DNA from: Brachypterus glaber
Lineage: Eukaryota; Arthropoda; Insecta; Coleoptera; Kateretidae
Assembly (NCBI GenBank): GCA_958510825.1
Contig: OY294054.1
Coordinates: 7,914,191 to 7,978,190 of the forward strand
DNA: 64,000 nucleotides
Direction: 5' to 3'
Part shown: in pieces, positions 1-10,314 of the stretch
Numbering within the stretch: the stretch's first letter is position 1
Layout of the letters: each line of letters starts with the position of its first letter
Position numbers and translations under genes: made by a program
Notes under the pieces: model-generated
What the model was told of the DNA's origin: nothing
The model's database searches: none
What the model saw: only the letters and a program-made list of their open reading frames with translations

Positions 1-1877
1 TTTCGTTAAACATACTGGCTTCTGTCTGCCTGCCTCGCAACATACAGCCTAACCACCTGCATACGGTGTTGTTTATTGCACGTCGCTCCACTGCAGCCAG
101 CATGGCGTCGAATGGGGTGTGATCAAAGGCCCTTACGACATCTAGAAAGGCTGCCAAATCCATTTTTTTTTGGTCAGCGAGCTCTCTGCCTTGTACACAA
201 GGTGGTGCATTGCAGACTCACATGATTTTCCTGGTTGGTATGCATGTTGATGGGGGTGTAGAGGCCTCTCTCTTAGAGTGGTTTCCCGTATAAACCTTTC
301 AACCAGTTTTTCTAGCGTCTTTAATAAAAAAGAGGATAGATTGATTGGTCTATATGACTTAGCCTGGGAAGGGTCCCTACCAGGCTTGGGGATAAAGACC
401 ACCTTGAAAAGCTTCCAAGCTTTTGGGATGTAGCCCAGTGCCAGGCTTGCTCTGAAAAGTTTGCACATCACCGGTATAAGGTCGCTTTTACCCTGCTGAA
501 AAAGTGCAGGTATAATTCCGTCCGTACTTGGTGATTTGTAGGCACTGAATGAGTTAATAGCCCATTCAATTCTTTTGTAGGTGACAATTTTACGAGCCAC
601 CAGCCAGTCTTCCCTAGTTGCCCTAGTTGGGTTTCCAGGAAATTGCTGGGGTTGATTGTCATCGACAATTTCGGAGTCTGGGAAGTGAGTTTGAAGCAGA
701 AGTTCAATCGTCTCTTTTCCAGACCTAGTGAATTCCCCATTGGGTTTTTGTAGTGCCCCGACAGGTGATATAGGATCCTTAGCAAGGATCTTCTGGAGGC
801 GTGCTCCTTCCAAGGTGTGATTAACCTCAGTACAGAACTTCCTTCAGGAGCTTCTTTTGCTCTTACGGGTTTCCCTATTGTATTCAGTGAGAGTTCGCGT
901 GTATTCCTGCCACTCTCCCGTTTTGCTCGCAATGTTAAATAACTTGCGAGTCTTTGTCCTTAACTCCAGAAGGTTATTATTCCACCAGTTTTTGGTAGTT
1001 GCTGTCTTGCGACGCTTTTTTGGGCAGCTGTTTACATATGAGGATATAATTGCTTGTTGCAGTTTATCTGCAACCACCTCGATGTCAAAGTCGAGCCTTA
1101 TTTGTTTATCGACATCCCTCAGGTTAACCCCCAACTCCTCTCTGTAATTTTCCCAGTTTGTGGTTCGTGGATTGCGGTATTCTTGTTCTGGCTTATCAAC
1201 ATTCGTGATTTCTATGAAGATATATCTGTGATCTGATAAAGACGGTTCATCAGATACATGCCACTCCTGCACATTGGGACGAATTTGAGAGGTTGCAAGA
1301 GTAATGTCGATAACCTCTTTCCGTCTTGTCGTAACAAACGTGGGTTTATTGCCCCTATTTATTATATCTACGTTATTTCTAACAATAAAATCAAAAAGGT
1401 ACTCACTTCTTGGATTGATGTTGGTGCTGCCCCATGCCGTGTGGTGCTAATTTGCATCAAGCCCAATGATGCTCTGCAGGTTATTTTGCCCGCAGTAGCT
1501 GATGAGCCTCTTCATTTTCGCAGACGGTGGTGGGGTTGGCGAGTCGTAGGGCAGGTAAACCGAGGCTATAACGCCCTCTTTTTTGGTTCCCGCCGCTTCG
1601 TAGCTAAGCCTAATTGCCGCTAGGTCCCTAGTACACAAGTCGGTTAAATTGAAATCTTGGATTCCATTCCTAACATAGATGCAGGATCTAGTTGATTCTG
1701 CGATATTGTTATAGTAGAATAACTTACCATCAGTATTTCCCAGTCCACAGATTCCCCCCCAGTAGTCCAGGGCTCTTGAATAAGGGCCAGGTCTGGTTTC
1801 CTGGAGTCAAGGATTTTACATAAGACAGCCGTAGCCGCCTTACAGTGCTGCAGGTTTATCTGGATTACCCGCAGCAT
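1..1877 (-). pseudogene. ORF2 endonuclease-reverse transcriptase, frameshifted
   Basis: The ORF starts at 1877 with MLRVIQINLQHCKAATA, the opening strand of an exonuclease-endonuclease-phosphatase-type nuclease. Further nuclease blocks lie at 1638-1447 (catalytic-type GLDAN) and 1272-844 (SDHR, the terminal Asp-His). The RT follows at 813-142 with palm blocks such as FIPKPGR and SYRPINLSS. The protein therefore changes frame at least near 1640-1700, 1260-1450 and 815-845. A last slip sits in the A-run near 165-175: beyond it the RT continues in another frame (LAAFLDV, AFDHTPF) to base 1. The enzyme would nick target DNA and reverse-transcribe the element; this copy cannot. The catalytic YADD lies outside the window. 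Confidence 0.8.
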
Positions 1878-2005
1878 CCTCCTTCCTCCATTCAGTGATC
1901 CTGAAGGTTATTTGCTGAAGCCCGATATAAGCAAAGTTATTTCGAGCTTGCAGCGCCTTCACGGATTTTTCATCCAAGCCAAGGACAAGGGTAACTCCTT
2001 TTTCC

Positions 2006-2506
2006 TCAGCTTGGCTGCTTATTATCCTCCAGTTTTCTGTAAGTTGATGTACTGGGTATTGCTTTAGCTTGGCCGACCGTCTGCCTTTTTTTGTTTTGTT
2101 TAAGGTCTTGGGTTGCTACGATTGTAGTTTCAGCAGCCTCTGCCGACTTGGGCTTCCTATTCTTCTTCTTAGAGCGAATAGGTTCCCCTCTGGCTTTGGC
2201 TGCTGCGATTGCCAGTTTCCGACGTTGTGAGCCGGACTTCCTGACAACCGGTTTCTTGAAACCTAGCCTGTTAAGGTTAGAGCTCAAGTCTTGAACCTCT
2301 GCCTTCCCTGATAGGCTTGCGCTGCCGCTTCCCTCAGGTACTTGCATAGGCTCTAGTTCTAGGTTGGGTCTCTCGGAGTTATCCGATTCCCCAGAGGTTA
2401 TCTTGGGTCTTTCGGAGTTATCCGATTCCCCAGAGGTTGTTTTGGGTCTTTCGGAGTTATCCGATTCCCCAGGGGTTTTTTGTTTTTTTTCTAAATTTTC
2501 TTCCAT
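2006..2506 (-). pseudogene. ORF1 (nucleic-acid-binding gag-like), internally deleted
   Basis: Start chosen at the ATG at 2506 (MEENLEKKQK), which copy C also has; the frame is open to 2617 but the extra residues include a Val where copy C has Met. The protein has three tandem SGESDNSERPK units (about 11 residues each), a basic KSGSQRRKLAIAAAKARGEP stretch, then departs from copy C after the SAEAAETT block. The central domain present in copy C is missing and replaced by a short unrelated Lys/Gln-rich tail ending at 2006. It is inferred to be an RNA chaperone for retrotransposition, here non-functional. Confidence 0.75.
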
Positions 2507-2903
2507 GTTGGTCCCACGAGAAGAGCGGATTGACTCCACCCCAACAGAGCCGCTTATTGGGGCAAGGCTAACCCCTGAAGGGTAACGACAGGGTTGCGCC
2601 CGGTTCCCTGCCGGCACCGTTTAGGGCACCATAACCCAGGTACCATCCAGCCCTCACCACGGTCGCTTACGGCTTGGCTTGGGGGATATTTTTTGACCTC
2701 CCAGTCTAAATCCATCGAGTTTAGTTTCAACAGGGCCACCACGTGAAGGGTGCGTATCCGGCCAAGAGGCCGAATCGTGCAATGCACACTCCCAGTCATT
2801 GCCAGGAGTACCCAATGGTCTTGGGTGCTAAGGAACACCCCTGGGGTCAGGTACTTCCCCGCTCAGTTTTACCCCGATTAAGGAAGCCCATGAAACCCCT
2901 TAG

Positions 2904-3345
2904 CACCCCCGCGGGGGTTAGGGGGTAAATAATTTTAAATGTTTTAAATATTTTCTTTAAAATTGGTATATAAGGGTTTTTGGGGTCGACGAAACTAAAT
3001 CTAATAATAAAAGTTTTCTAACTCCACCTCTGGGGGCCGGGTGATTATTTTTAAATGTTTACAGTATTTTCGTAAAAAACTGGTAAATATGGGTTTTTAA
3101 AGTAGCTAAAACTGAATCTTAGAATAAAAAAAATTCAACCACCCCCTGAGCGGAGGGGGTAGTTTTCTTGAAAATTAGTACATTGGGGTTTTGAGGTCGC
3201 TAAAACTGAATAATTTTTTCCAAATCCATCCCCTGAAGGGCGGGGGTTAATTTTGGTGAAAATTGGTATTTAGTTTTTGATGTTGCTAAAAGTGAACCTG
3301 ATAATAAAAAAACAATTTACTCGCGGGTGGAAAAATTGGAAAACT
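2904..3345 (+). repeat. GC-block dispersed tandem repeat, roughly 100-bp units
   Basis: About four diverged units, each with a block of C then G runs (CACCCCCTGAG and similar), an AT-rich spacer, TTTTCGTAAAA-like sequence, ATTGGTATATA, GGGTTTTTG and GGTCGCTAAAACTGAA. The same unit occurs in reverse orientation at 29455-29860 and 62480-62600, and parts of it near 48070 and 48230. No coding capacity. Confidence 0.75.
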
Positions 3346-3429
3346 TTTTTACGGGGCAGTGTTTTTATTTTATTTTTTATATCAAATCGCTCGGTATCAT
3401 GGGTTAAAATGGGTTAATTAATTTTCATA

Positions 3430-3795
3430 CTCTCCACATCTATCTTATAAAATAGATACCTGTATAGACCTCATAAAAACCTTGGAAACCAAAATCTATA
3501 TTTTTCTCATAAAACCCTATAAATATAAATTCTCCATTAAAACCTGATAAAACCTTGTGGAGCAATAATTTGATTTTTGACACAAAACCTTATAAAGTAG
3601 ATTTCTGTCTAATCCTCATAAAACCTTATAAATCTAAAGTTAGGTTCTCTCATAAAACCCTATAAAATAGATTTTTGTTAAGACCTCATAAAACCTTGTA
3701 AACCAAAATCTATTTTTCTTATAAAACCTTATAAATATGAAGTCCAAACCTGATAAAACCTTGTAGAACAAAAATTTGATTTTTCACATAATACA
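3430..3795. repeat. CTCATAAAACCTTATAAA satellite, left block
   Basis: Degenerate tandem array of short units built on CATAAAACCTTATAAA, CTTGTAAACCAAAATCTA and TAGATTCCTGTCTAATCCTC. The identical array resumes at 5153, so the two blocks were one array before the RT fragment between them inserted. Confidence 0.8.
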
Positions 3796-5152
3796 TACGA
3801 TATGCCTAATAATTCCAACATTACTTTTTCTTCACTGTCTTTAAGTAATGTGGAAATCTTTGACTGTTTATCAAAACTTGATATTAACTACAGCTGTGGG
3901 CCAGATGGAATAACTGCAATATTTTTAATACAATGTAGATTTACAGTAACTGAACCTTTACTTATTCTTTTTAATCAATCATTAAGCAAAGGAGAAGTTC
4001 CTAAAATTTGGAAGAAATCATATGTAACGCCCGACTTTCAGGTTCACGTTGTACACACTGACTTTTCAAAGGCCTTTAATGTTGTGCCACATAACATACA
4101 TCTTGATAAGATGTTCTCATGGGGACTAATTGGGAATATGCATAAATGGCTCACTGATTATTTAAAGGATAGGTATCAGGTAGTAAAAATTTTTAATGTT
4201 TTTTCTTTCCCCTTTGAAGTTACCTTAGGAGTCCCTCAAGGAGGCCACCTATTCACAGTATTGTTTAATATTTTTATTAATGCTATCAAAAAAGTCCTTG
4301 GTTAAATTCTGTTTTTATTATTTGCAGATGATTTAAAATTATATTTTATCATTAAAAGTTTACTCGATTGCTTTGAACTTTAGGATGCACTCGACAAACT
4401 TTATGAATGGTGTGTGGCCAATGGAATGAATCTTAACACTAATAAATGCAAAGCTATGCTTTTCTCCAAAAAACATTTTATTTTATGTATAATATTAATA
4501 ATATATATTTAGAAAATGTTCTTACAGTTCGAGATCTAGGCGTTAAATATGATACTACCATGAGTTTTAGTATACATATTGATAAGCAAGTTAATAAATG
4601 TCTAAAATTGCTTGGTTTTCTTAAGAGAAATATGAAAGACTTGATTGTATAAAACTATTATAGAATTCTATTATTAGGTCTAATTTAGAATATGCTTCAG
4701 TGGTTTGGTCTCCTTTTTATGTTGGCCCAACAAAGAAAATTAAAATCTTCCAGAATAAATTCTTTAAATTTTAAATCAGGCAAATTGTTTGAACATTATA
4801 ATTATATGTTAATATTTTTTGAAATTGATACTCTAGAGCAAAGAAGAGTTTATTTAGATGTGGTTTTTCTCTATAAGTTGACTGTCCCAAAGCGCTTAAT
4901 TTATTAAGATTTTTAACACCTTCTCTTACTAGAAACTTTAATAATACTTTTTATATAGATTTATGTAGAACAAATTATAAACTCAATGCTCTCAATTTGA
5001 TTTTTCTTTAGGAATTAATAGTATTAGGACAATAATAAAAAGTCAATTAAGGTCTAAGCTGTGCAAAATATATAATTATATAAATAAGTGTGATATTAAT
5101 TTTTTTTTAAATTGTAAAAATGTATATTTACGTACATAAAGATATTATATTA
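3796..5152 (+). mobile_element. Non-LTR retrotransposon fragment inserted in the satellite
   Basis: A 5'-truncated Jockey/CR1-like element on the plus strand. It ends in an ATTATTATT-type tail (5140-5152), after which the satellite resumes in register with the block at 3795 (ends CACATAA, resumes AACCTTATAAAG). That gives a clean insertion model. Confidence 0.75.
3802..4907 (+). pseudogene. Reverse transcriptase remnant of the element at 3796
   Basis: Readable RT blocks: YSCGPDGI near 3890, then a jump straight from KKSYVTP to VHTDFSKAFN (4035-4080), so the finger/palm region between them is deleted. Then GVPQGG (near 4235), FADDLKLYF around 4322 in another frame (catalytic-type ADD), a C-terminal thumb at 4446-4652, and LQWFGLLF near 4700. 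Several frame changes and stops separate these blocks. It is a dead polymerase of Jockey/CR1 type. Confidence 0.8.
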
Positions 5153-5645
5153 TTATTATTAAAACCTTATAAAGTAGATTCCTGTCTAATCCTCATAAAC
5201 ACTAAAGTTAGGTTATCTCATAAAACCTTGTAAAAGATTTTTGCTAGGACCTCATAAAACCTTGTAAACCAAAATCTATTTTTCTCATAAAACCTTATAA
5301 ATATGAATTTGTCATTAAAACCTGATAAAACCTTGTAGAGCAATAATTTGATTTTTTACATAAAACCTTATAAAGTAGATTCATGTTTTATCCTCATAAA
5401 ACCTTATAAATCTAAACTTAAATTGTTCTCATAAAACCTCTTCAAATAAACATTTCTCATTAAGCCTAATAAACATCTTTTGAACGTGAATATTTCCTCA
5501 TTAAATCTTATCTAATCTAATAAAAAGCCGCATAAAACCGAGCAAAATTTATTGTCCTCGTAAAACCTCATAGGTTAAAAAAAATCCTTGTAAAACTCTG
5601 TAAAACCTTATTAGATGTATATGAGGTTTAATGAGGTTCTATGAG
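5153..5645. repeat. CTCATAAAACCTTATAAA satellite, right block
   Basis: Continuation of the array at 3430-3795, with the same AAACCTTATAAAGTAGATTC and CTTGTAGAGCAATAATTTG units. It decays near 5640 into TTTTCAGCAGGGT, a sequence that resembles the end of the hairpin element at 31885-32017. Confidence 0.8.
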
Positions 5646-6054
5646 AAATTTTCAGCAGGGTGGAGTTTGTATAAGTTACCAGTCATCATGTAGGTAAAGA
5701 GTTGATTAGTCTCTGTAGGTTTTTAGCGTTTTAATTTTTTTTCCACAAATAAAATTTGTTTTTATGAATCGATTAGGCATGACCATAGAAATATTTTGGG
5801 TGAAAATTTAAAAAATCTATCTGGAGTTATAAACCATATATTTGCTGCTTTCAGGCTATTTTTTTAGGATTAGTTATCTTTGCTGATTCAGCATTCTGTA
5901 ACTTTCTATGTTATATTAAATTTATATTTTTTATTCTGAATAGAGCTATAGAACAATCAAGTCTATTAGATTCATTTTTTTGTCCCAAGTTTTGCAGTTT
6001 TGAAATAAAATAATCTTTTTTTAAAAAAGGAAAATCATAATATCGGATTTTAAC
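5646..6054 (+). other. Unassigned; possibly the decayed 5' LTR of the next element
   Basis: AT-rich, no ORF. By position it should contain the LTR that precedes the primer binding site at 6055, but I cannot find a second LTR to define its ends. It also contains TATAAGTTACCAGTCATCA (near 5670), which resembles motifs at 47410 and 47530. Confidence 0.35.
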
Positions 6055-6072
6055 TGGCACAGTCGGTAGGAT
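6055..6072 (+). promoter_or_regulatory. Candidate tRNA primer binding site of a gypsy element
   Basis: TGGCACAGTCGGTAGGAT closely resembles the TGGCGCAGTCGGTAGGAT-type primer site that I recall for 17.6/297-type gypsy elements (Ser-tRNA primed). A gag ORF of the matching type follows about 630 bases downstream. Confidence 0.6.
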
Positions 6073-6701
6073 TTTTCAAACGGAAACCACAAAAATCGCT
6101 GATCCGGTGCGTTATAACTCCTTGTTGGAAAATCGAACTTTTGTGAACCTGTGAAATTTGGGAGACTGGAGAAGGACAACGTCGCCAAGCCCAGCCTAGT
6201 TAAGTGATTAAGAAAATAATATTAATGTTAGTCCTTTTGATAATTTGCCTTATTTGTCCATATCCATAATTTTCATTTTATATTTTATTGACATATTATT
6301 GATCGATTATTATTGATCACATATTGAATTTTATCCGAAGTAAAGGTATAAGAATAATTAAATGTTAGTTGGTTATAATATCACACAATAAGATTCTATA
6401 CAAATAATAAAGTAAAGAATTATACAGTACCGTATCAAGCTTATCATTCGTACTTGACTTTTAAAGAATTTGTTTTGTTGTTGAAAAGAACCAAGTTTTA
6501 ATCGTGAATGATATAGTAAGTAATTTAATATTTTAACTCGTCTGTCTGTTTCTGTGCCTTATCTTTTATATTTTATTTTTTATAAAGCGAAAAGTTTTTC
6601 AGGTATTTATTTTAATTGGATTAAAAAAATTATCTTAGTGTAATAGTAAATAATATATTTATTTTGTAATATTTTTCTTGTTTGGACTTGTTTTAAATAA
6701 A

Positions 6702-7947
6702 ATGGCAGTAGGAAATATAAACTACCAACTTTTAAAATTATATGTGGATACAATTCCTCAATTTGAAGGAAATCCACACACTTTAGGTATTTTTATTAAT
6801 AGTTGTGAAACAGTAATTGCGCAATTTGCGGATGACGAGAATCCCGTTCTAAACACATATATTTCGGAGACTAACGGGATATAGACTGTTTAGTCCAGGA
6901 CTTGGTATCCTTAAAACCGTTCAAAAACGAAACTCCTTATAAACTTGGCATGAGATGCCCAGGACGGTAAGAAGTTTGGTAACTGAGAAACTAGGATGAA
7001 ATTAAATCCTCCCTACGGCTGCAGCAAAAAGTTTCGGAGACCAACGGGATATAGACTGTTTAGTCCAGGACTTGGTATCCTTAAAACCGTTCAAAAATGA
7101 AACTCCTTATAAATTTAGCATGAGATGCCAAGACGGTAAGAAGTTTGGTAATTTCAAAACTAAATACGCTAAATATCCCTCTTGAGGACAAATTAATTAA
7201 AGTCGAAATTTACAATAAACAATCTTTGAGTACTTTTATATACGGTTTGTCGGGTCAAATCCAAAACAATATAAGACTCAGAAATCCTGACAGTCTGGAA
7301 CAGGCAATGTCTTATTTAATAGAAGAAGAAAACTTCTCATATGGTCAGCATAGAAGTAGCAATATAAATTTCCAACTTGATTTTAACCCGTCTCAAAGAA
7401 TAACGCCCTTTTCGAATCCCAGAGATGATACACCACAAAATTATAGAAATTTTAATAATGTAGAACAAAATTTTAAAATAACTTCATAAACCAACAGAAA
7501 CCAAATTTTAACCACACAGGACAAAATTTCCCAAATAATTACCCGAGTCAAAACTTTTTTTTCCCAAGAAAAAAATTTCAAAATAATTACTCCCAAAGTC
7601 AAAACACTCCTCAACAATTTCAAAATAACTACCCCCAAAGGCAAAATACTCCCCAATATCAAAATAATTTTCCTAGACAAAATCAACAAATTTTTAACTT
7701 ACATAACTTAAATCCTCAACGTTTTTATCAGCAAAATTTTAATCCGAATAGAAATATAAATACTTTTAAACCGGAACCAATGGATACAAGTTCAGGCAAC
7801 ACTAAAATAAACTTTACAAATACCGGAATTTCTAATGAAAACCAGAATTTTAACGAAACCCTTGAAATAAATAACGAAAACCCAAATTATATAAATAACC
7901 AACATGATAACTCAAATTTTGAAAATAACGTTGTAATCCAAAATTAA
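6702..7947 (+). pseudogene. Gypsy gag, broken and internally duplicated
   Basis: Start taken at the ATG at 6702 (MAVGNINYQLLK). The N-terminal capsid-like part (IPQFEGNP, FINSCETVIAQF) reads to 6885. The next segment, beginning FGD-RDIDCLVQDL, is present twice in tandem (6862-7150), the first copy carrying stops. The capsid then continues at about 7150 (LNTLNIPLEDK, FIYGLSGQIQNNIRLRN) to 7489. After a further frame change comes an Asn/Gln-rich tail with repeated QNNYPQ-like units, ending at the stop at 7945-7947. No zinc knuckle is visible. The tail suggests low-complexity RNA binding; this copy is not functional. Confidence 0.7.
6862..7150 (+). repeat. Tandem duplication inside gag, period 170 bp
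   Basis: Sequence starting TTTCGGAGACTAACGGGATA at 6862 recurs at 7032 with a few substitutions. The second copy still reads as gag (RDIDCLVQDL) while the first carries stops, so the duplication postdates a coding ancestor. Confidence 0.85.
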
Positions 7948-8009
7948 AATGTAAATTTTCATAAAGAACTTTCACTTTCGGGTTTAGACCGTGTTAATGG
8001 ATTTTCACT

Positions 8010-8050
8010 TTCCGACGTTTCGTCTCTTACTACTAGAGACATCTTCAGGG
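8010..8050 (-). ncRNA. Hammerhead-ribozyme-like core of the Penelope element
   Basis: On the minus strand CTGAAGA (8048-8042) fits the CUGANGA core. A stem of TGTCTC against GAGAC (about 8041-8036 and 8026-8022) with a short loop follows, then GAAA (8021-8018) and CGTCGG. Penelope elements are known to carry hammerhead motifs in their terminal repeats. I did not verify stems I and III or the cleavage nucleotide. Confidence 0.5.
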
Positions 8051-8091
8051 ATTAATCTGAAACTAAGTTTCGAATCAACTTGTGTCACTAT

Positions 8092-9864
8092 TTATGACGA
8101 GTTGTGGTTATTCACCGGTGACGAGGTTTTTCCTACCAAAGACTTCCATATTGCAGGTAAGTAGTAACCAGTATCCCGATTGATATTGTTAGGATGCTTG
8201 ATGATTTCTATCGATTCCCGTATCTTCCTTGGCATTTTTCTGTTTTCTGTTAATATTTGTTTTGTTTCAGACGAATTGATTTTATGACCTGTTTCATGTA
8301 CATGTTCGGCTACTGCCGATAAGGAAATTTGTTTCTTTCTTATATTGCGCTCATGCTCTTGAAGTCTTGTAGAAATTTTTCTCTTAGTTTCACCTATGTA
8401 AACCGTACCACAGGAGCAGGGTATTTTATATACGCCTTCTGAACTCAGGGGTATTTTGTCTTTTGTTGAAGTCAAACATTGACCTAATTTTTGGTTGGAC
8501 CGAAATATAGGCTTAATATTTGACTTCTTCAAAAGTTTACCTATTTTATCCGTGATACCGCTTACATAGGGAAGTATAACTTGTGTCTGTCTGTCATTAT
8601 CACTATTGTCCTGTTGTTTGGGTCTGGGATTTCTGTATTTGTATATGGTCTTATTAATGTCTTTTTTGGTATAACCGTTCATGGTCAAGGCTTTGGTTAG
8701 TTTAAGGAGTTCTGTGTCTAGGGAATTCTTGTCTGAAATCATGAAAGCCCTATGAACAAGTGAATTAACTACCGAGCGTTTTTGAGAGGGATGGTGATGT
8801 GAAAATGCGTTTAGGTATCTGTCAGTGTGGGTTTTCTTCCTGTATACCGAGTGTCCTATTGAGCCATTTTCCGTTTTGTAAACCAAAACGTCCAAAAAGG
8901 GAAGTGATCCGTTGTTCTCAATTTCCATCGTAAACCGTATAGATTTATGTTGGGAATTGAGGTGATTTAGAAAACCTTGAAGGCTTTCCATGCCATGGGG
9001 CCAAATAGCATAGACATCGTCTACGTATCTGCGCCAAATTTTAGGTTTTAATGGAAATGACTCAATAGCTTTTTTCTCGAAGTATTGCATGAAAGCATTG
9101 GCCGCAGGGGGTGATAATGGGGATCCCATTGCGGCGCCTGACACTTGTTCATAGAACTCTCCCTGTATCAGAAAATATGTAGATGTCAGACAAGCTTCAA
9201 ATAATTTACATAACTTAGGGTCAAGATTTCCAGTTGTATGTAGGTCTCGTATAATATTTATTGTATCGGGAACGGGCACGTTAGTAAATAGAGATTCTAC
9301 GTCGAAACTAACCATTATGTCCGAGGGGTCCAGGGTCACTGTCGATAAGGTTTGTACAAAGTGTGTGGAATTTTTTACATAAGACCTCGTTTTTCCAACT
9401 AACTGATTTAAGATTTGGGCAAGGTGTTTAGCAAGTTTATACGTAGGGGAACCTATTGTGCTGACAATTGGTCTAAGAGGGGCACTGTCCTTGTGAATTT
9501 TAGGTAAACCATATAATTTTGGTACGCGGGAGTCTCGGGGGGTTAGATTATAAATTTCAAGAGGTGTAAGGGAGGATTGTTTAAGTAATTGTGTGATTTT
9601 TCGTTCAAATTTTCCAGTAGGATCGGTCTCGAGTTTTTCGTATGTGTCATTGTCTATGACTTCCGTTATTTTGTTAAAATAGTCAAGTTTGTCCATCACC
9701 ACAGTGGCATTACCCTTATCAGCAGGCACAACAATAATATCGTCATTACGATTAAGATTCTTTAAAGCTAAATATTCCTCCCTTGTCAGGTTAGACTTAG
9801 GTGGTTTTGACTTTTTCAGAATCTTAGCCGTTTCATAACGTACTATCTCTGCATCTACCGGGGG
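8092..9864 (-). CDS. Penelope-like reverse transcriptase with GIY-YIG endonuclease (partial)
   Basis: The protein copies element RNA into DNA and nicks the target with its own nuclease. From the 9729 end: PADKGNATVVMD, an N-terminal Penelope signature; YGLPKIHK and LRPIVSTIGSP (fingers, about residues 70-95); MVSFDVESLFTNVP with a catalytic Asp (about 140); GAAMGSPLSPPAANAFM (about 200); RRYVDDVYAIW, the YVDD catalytic box (about 235); then thumb and linker. The C-terminus has GVYKIPCSCGTVYIGETKR, a GIY-YIG core with the Cys-rich variant of Penelope elements (about 435-455), plus a downstream Arg/His/Glu region. No stop or frameshift is seen across at least 590 codons. There is no in-frame ATG before the gap, so the true start is upstream. 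This is the best-preserved retroelement polymerase in the window. Confidence 0.92.
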   Translation of the reverse strand, partial: PPVDAEIVRYETAKILKKSKPPKSNLTREEYLALKNLNRNDDIIVVPADKGNATVVMDKLDYFNKITEVIDNDTYEKLETDPTGKFERKITQLLKQSSLTPLEIYNLTPRDSRVPKLYGLPKIHKDSAPLRPIVSTIGSPTYKLAKHLAQILNQLVGKTRSYVKNSTHFVQTLSTVTLDPSDIMVSFDVESLFTNVPVPDTINIIRDLHTTGNLDPKLCKLFEACLTSTYFLIQGEFYEQVSGAAMGSPLSPPAANAFMQYFEKKAIESFPLKPKIWRRYVDDVYAIWPHGMESLQGFLNHLNSQHKSIRFTMEIENNGSLPFLDVLVYKTENGSIGHSVYRKKTHTDRYLNAFSHHHPSQKRSVVNSLVHRAFMISDKNSLDTELLKLTKALTMNGYTKKDINKTIYKYRNPRPKQQDNSDNDRQTQVILPYVSGITDKIGKLLKKSNIKPIFRSNQKLGQCLTSTKDKIPLSSEGVYKIPCSCGTVYIGETKRKISTRLQEHERNIRKKQISLSAVAEHVHETGHKINSSETKQILTENRKMPRKIRESIEIIKHPNNINRDTGYYLPAIWKSLVGKTSSPVNNHNSS

Positions 9865-10064
9865 NNNNNNNNNNNNNNNNNNNNNNNNNNNNNNNNNNNN
9901 NNNNNNNNNNNNNNNNNNNNNNNNNNNNNNNNNNNNNNNNNNNNNNNNNNNNNNNNNNNNNNNNNNNNNNNNNNNNNNNNNNNNNNNNNNNNNNNNNNNN
10001 NNNNNNNNNNNNNNNNNNNNNNNNNNNNNNNNNNNNNNNNNNNNNNNNNNNNNNNNNNNNNNNN
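9865..10064. other. Assembly gap (200 N)
   Basis: Exactly 200 N, typical of a fixed-size scaffold gap. It truncates the Penelope ORF on its left. The 54 bases to its right (10065-10118) match neither flanking element. Confidence 0.98.
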
Positions 10065-10116
10065 TGCTCCGCTGTCAAAACTAGCCGTTGGCAGCGAACG
10101 TATTAATTACGGTACA

Positions 10117-10314
10117 CTAATATTTGCTTGATTCTGTGGTATTGTTATAGTAGAATAACTTACCATCAGTATTTCCCAGTCCACAGATTCTCCCCCCAGT
10201 AGTCCAGGGCTCTTGAATAAGGGCTAGGTCTGGTTTCCTGGAGTCAAGGATTTTACATAAGACAGCCGTAGCCGCCTTACAGTGCTGCAGGTTTATCTGG
10301 ATTACCCGCAGCAT
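10117..10314 (-). pseudogene. ORF2 N-terminus (endonuclease), truncated
   Basis: Starts at the ATG at 10314 inside the last codons of ORF1 (sequence GGATGCTGCGGG read in a shifted frame). MLRVIQINLQHCKAATA and LALIQEPWTTGG are the first nuclease strands and the metal-binding Glu block. Homology to copy A ends near 10119 and the frame soon stops. Confidence 0.8.

Larger units (their letters stand above)
1..2903 (-). mobile_element. LOA/I-type non-LTR retrotransposon, copy A (cut by window edge)
   Basis: This element runs right to left: 5' end near 2903, ORF1, then ORF2 with an apurinic-type endonuclease and the start of a reverse transcriptase leaving the window at base 1. It is closely similar to copy C (10119-11719): the two share sequence up to the same point (the TAGC near 2903 and 11717), which fixes the 5' end. 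The LOA/I assignment rests on the EN-RT arrangement plus the RNase H of the related copy B. Both ORFs are broken. The 5' end lies directly in a GC-block tandem repeat. Confidence 0.8.
6055..7947 (+). mobile_element. 17.6/gypsy-type LTR retrotransposon remnant (leader plus gag)
   Basis: Primer site, leader and gag are present. Protease, RT, RNase H and integrase are absent because the sequence passes directly into the 3' end of the Penelope-like element at about 7948. Either the Penelope element inserted here or a deletion joined the two. No intact LTR pair is visible. Confidence 0.65.
7948..9864 (-). mobile_element. Penelope-like retroelement, 5' part lost in gap
   Basis: The minus-strand element contains one long RT/GIY-YIG ORF. 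Its 3' flank at 7948-8091 shows the ribozyme-like region typical of the group. The coding frame stays open right up to the N run at 9865, so the rest lies in or beyond the gap. Confidence 0.9.

Noticed and set aside
3430..5645. Possible CRISPR-like array because of regular short repeats
   Set aside because: Eukaryotic context, degenerate AT-rich units and no constant repeat with unique spacers; it is a satellite.
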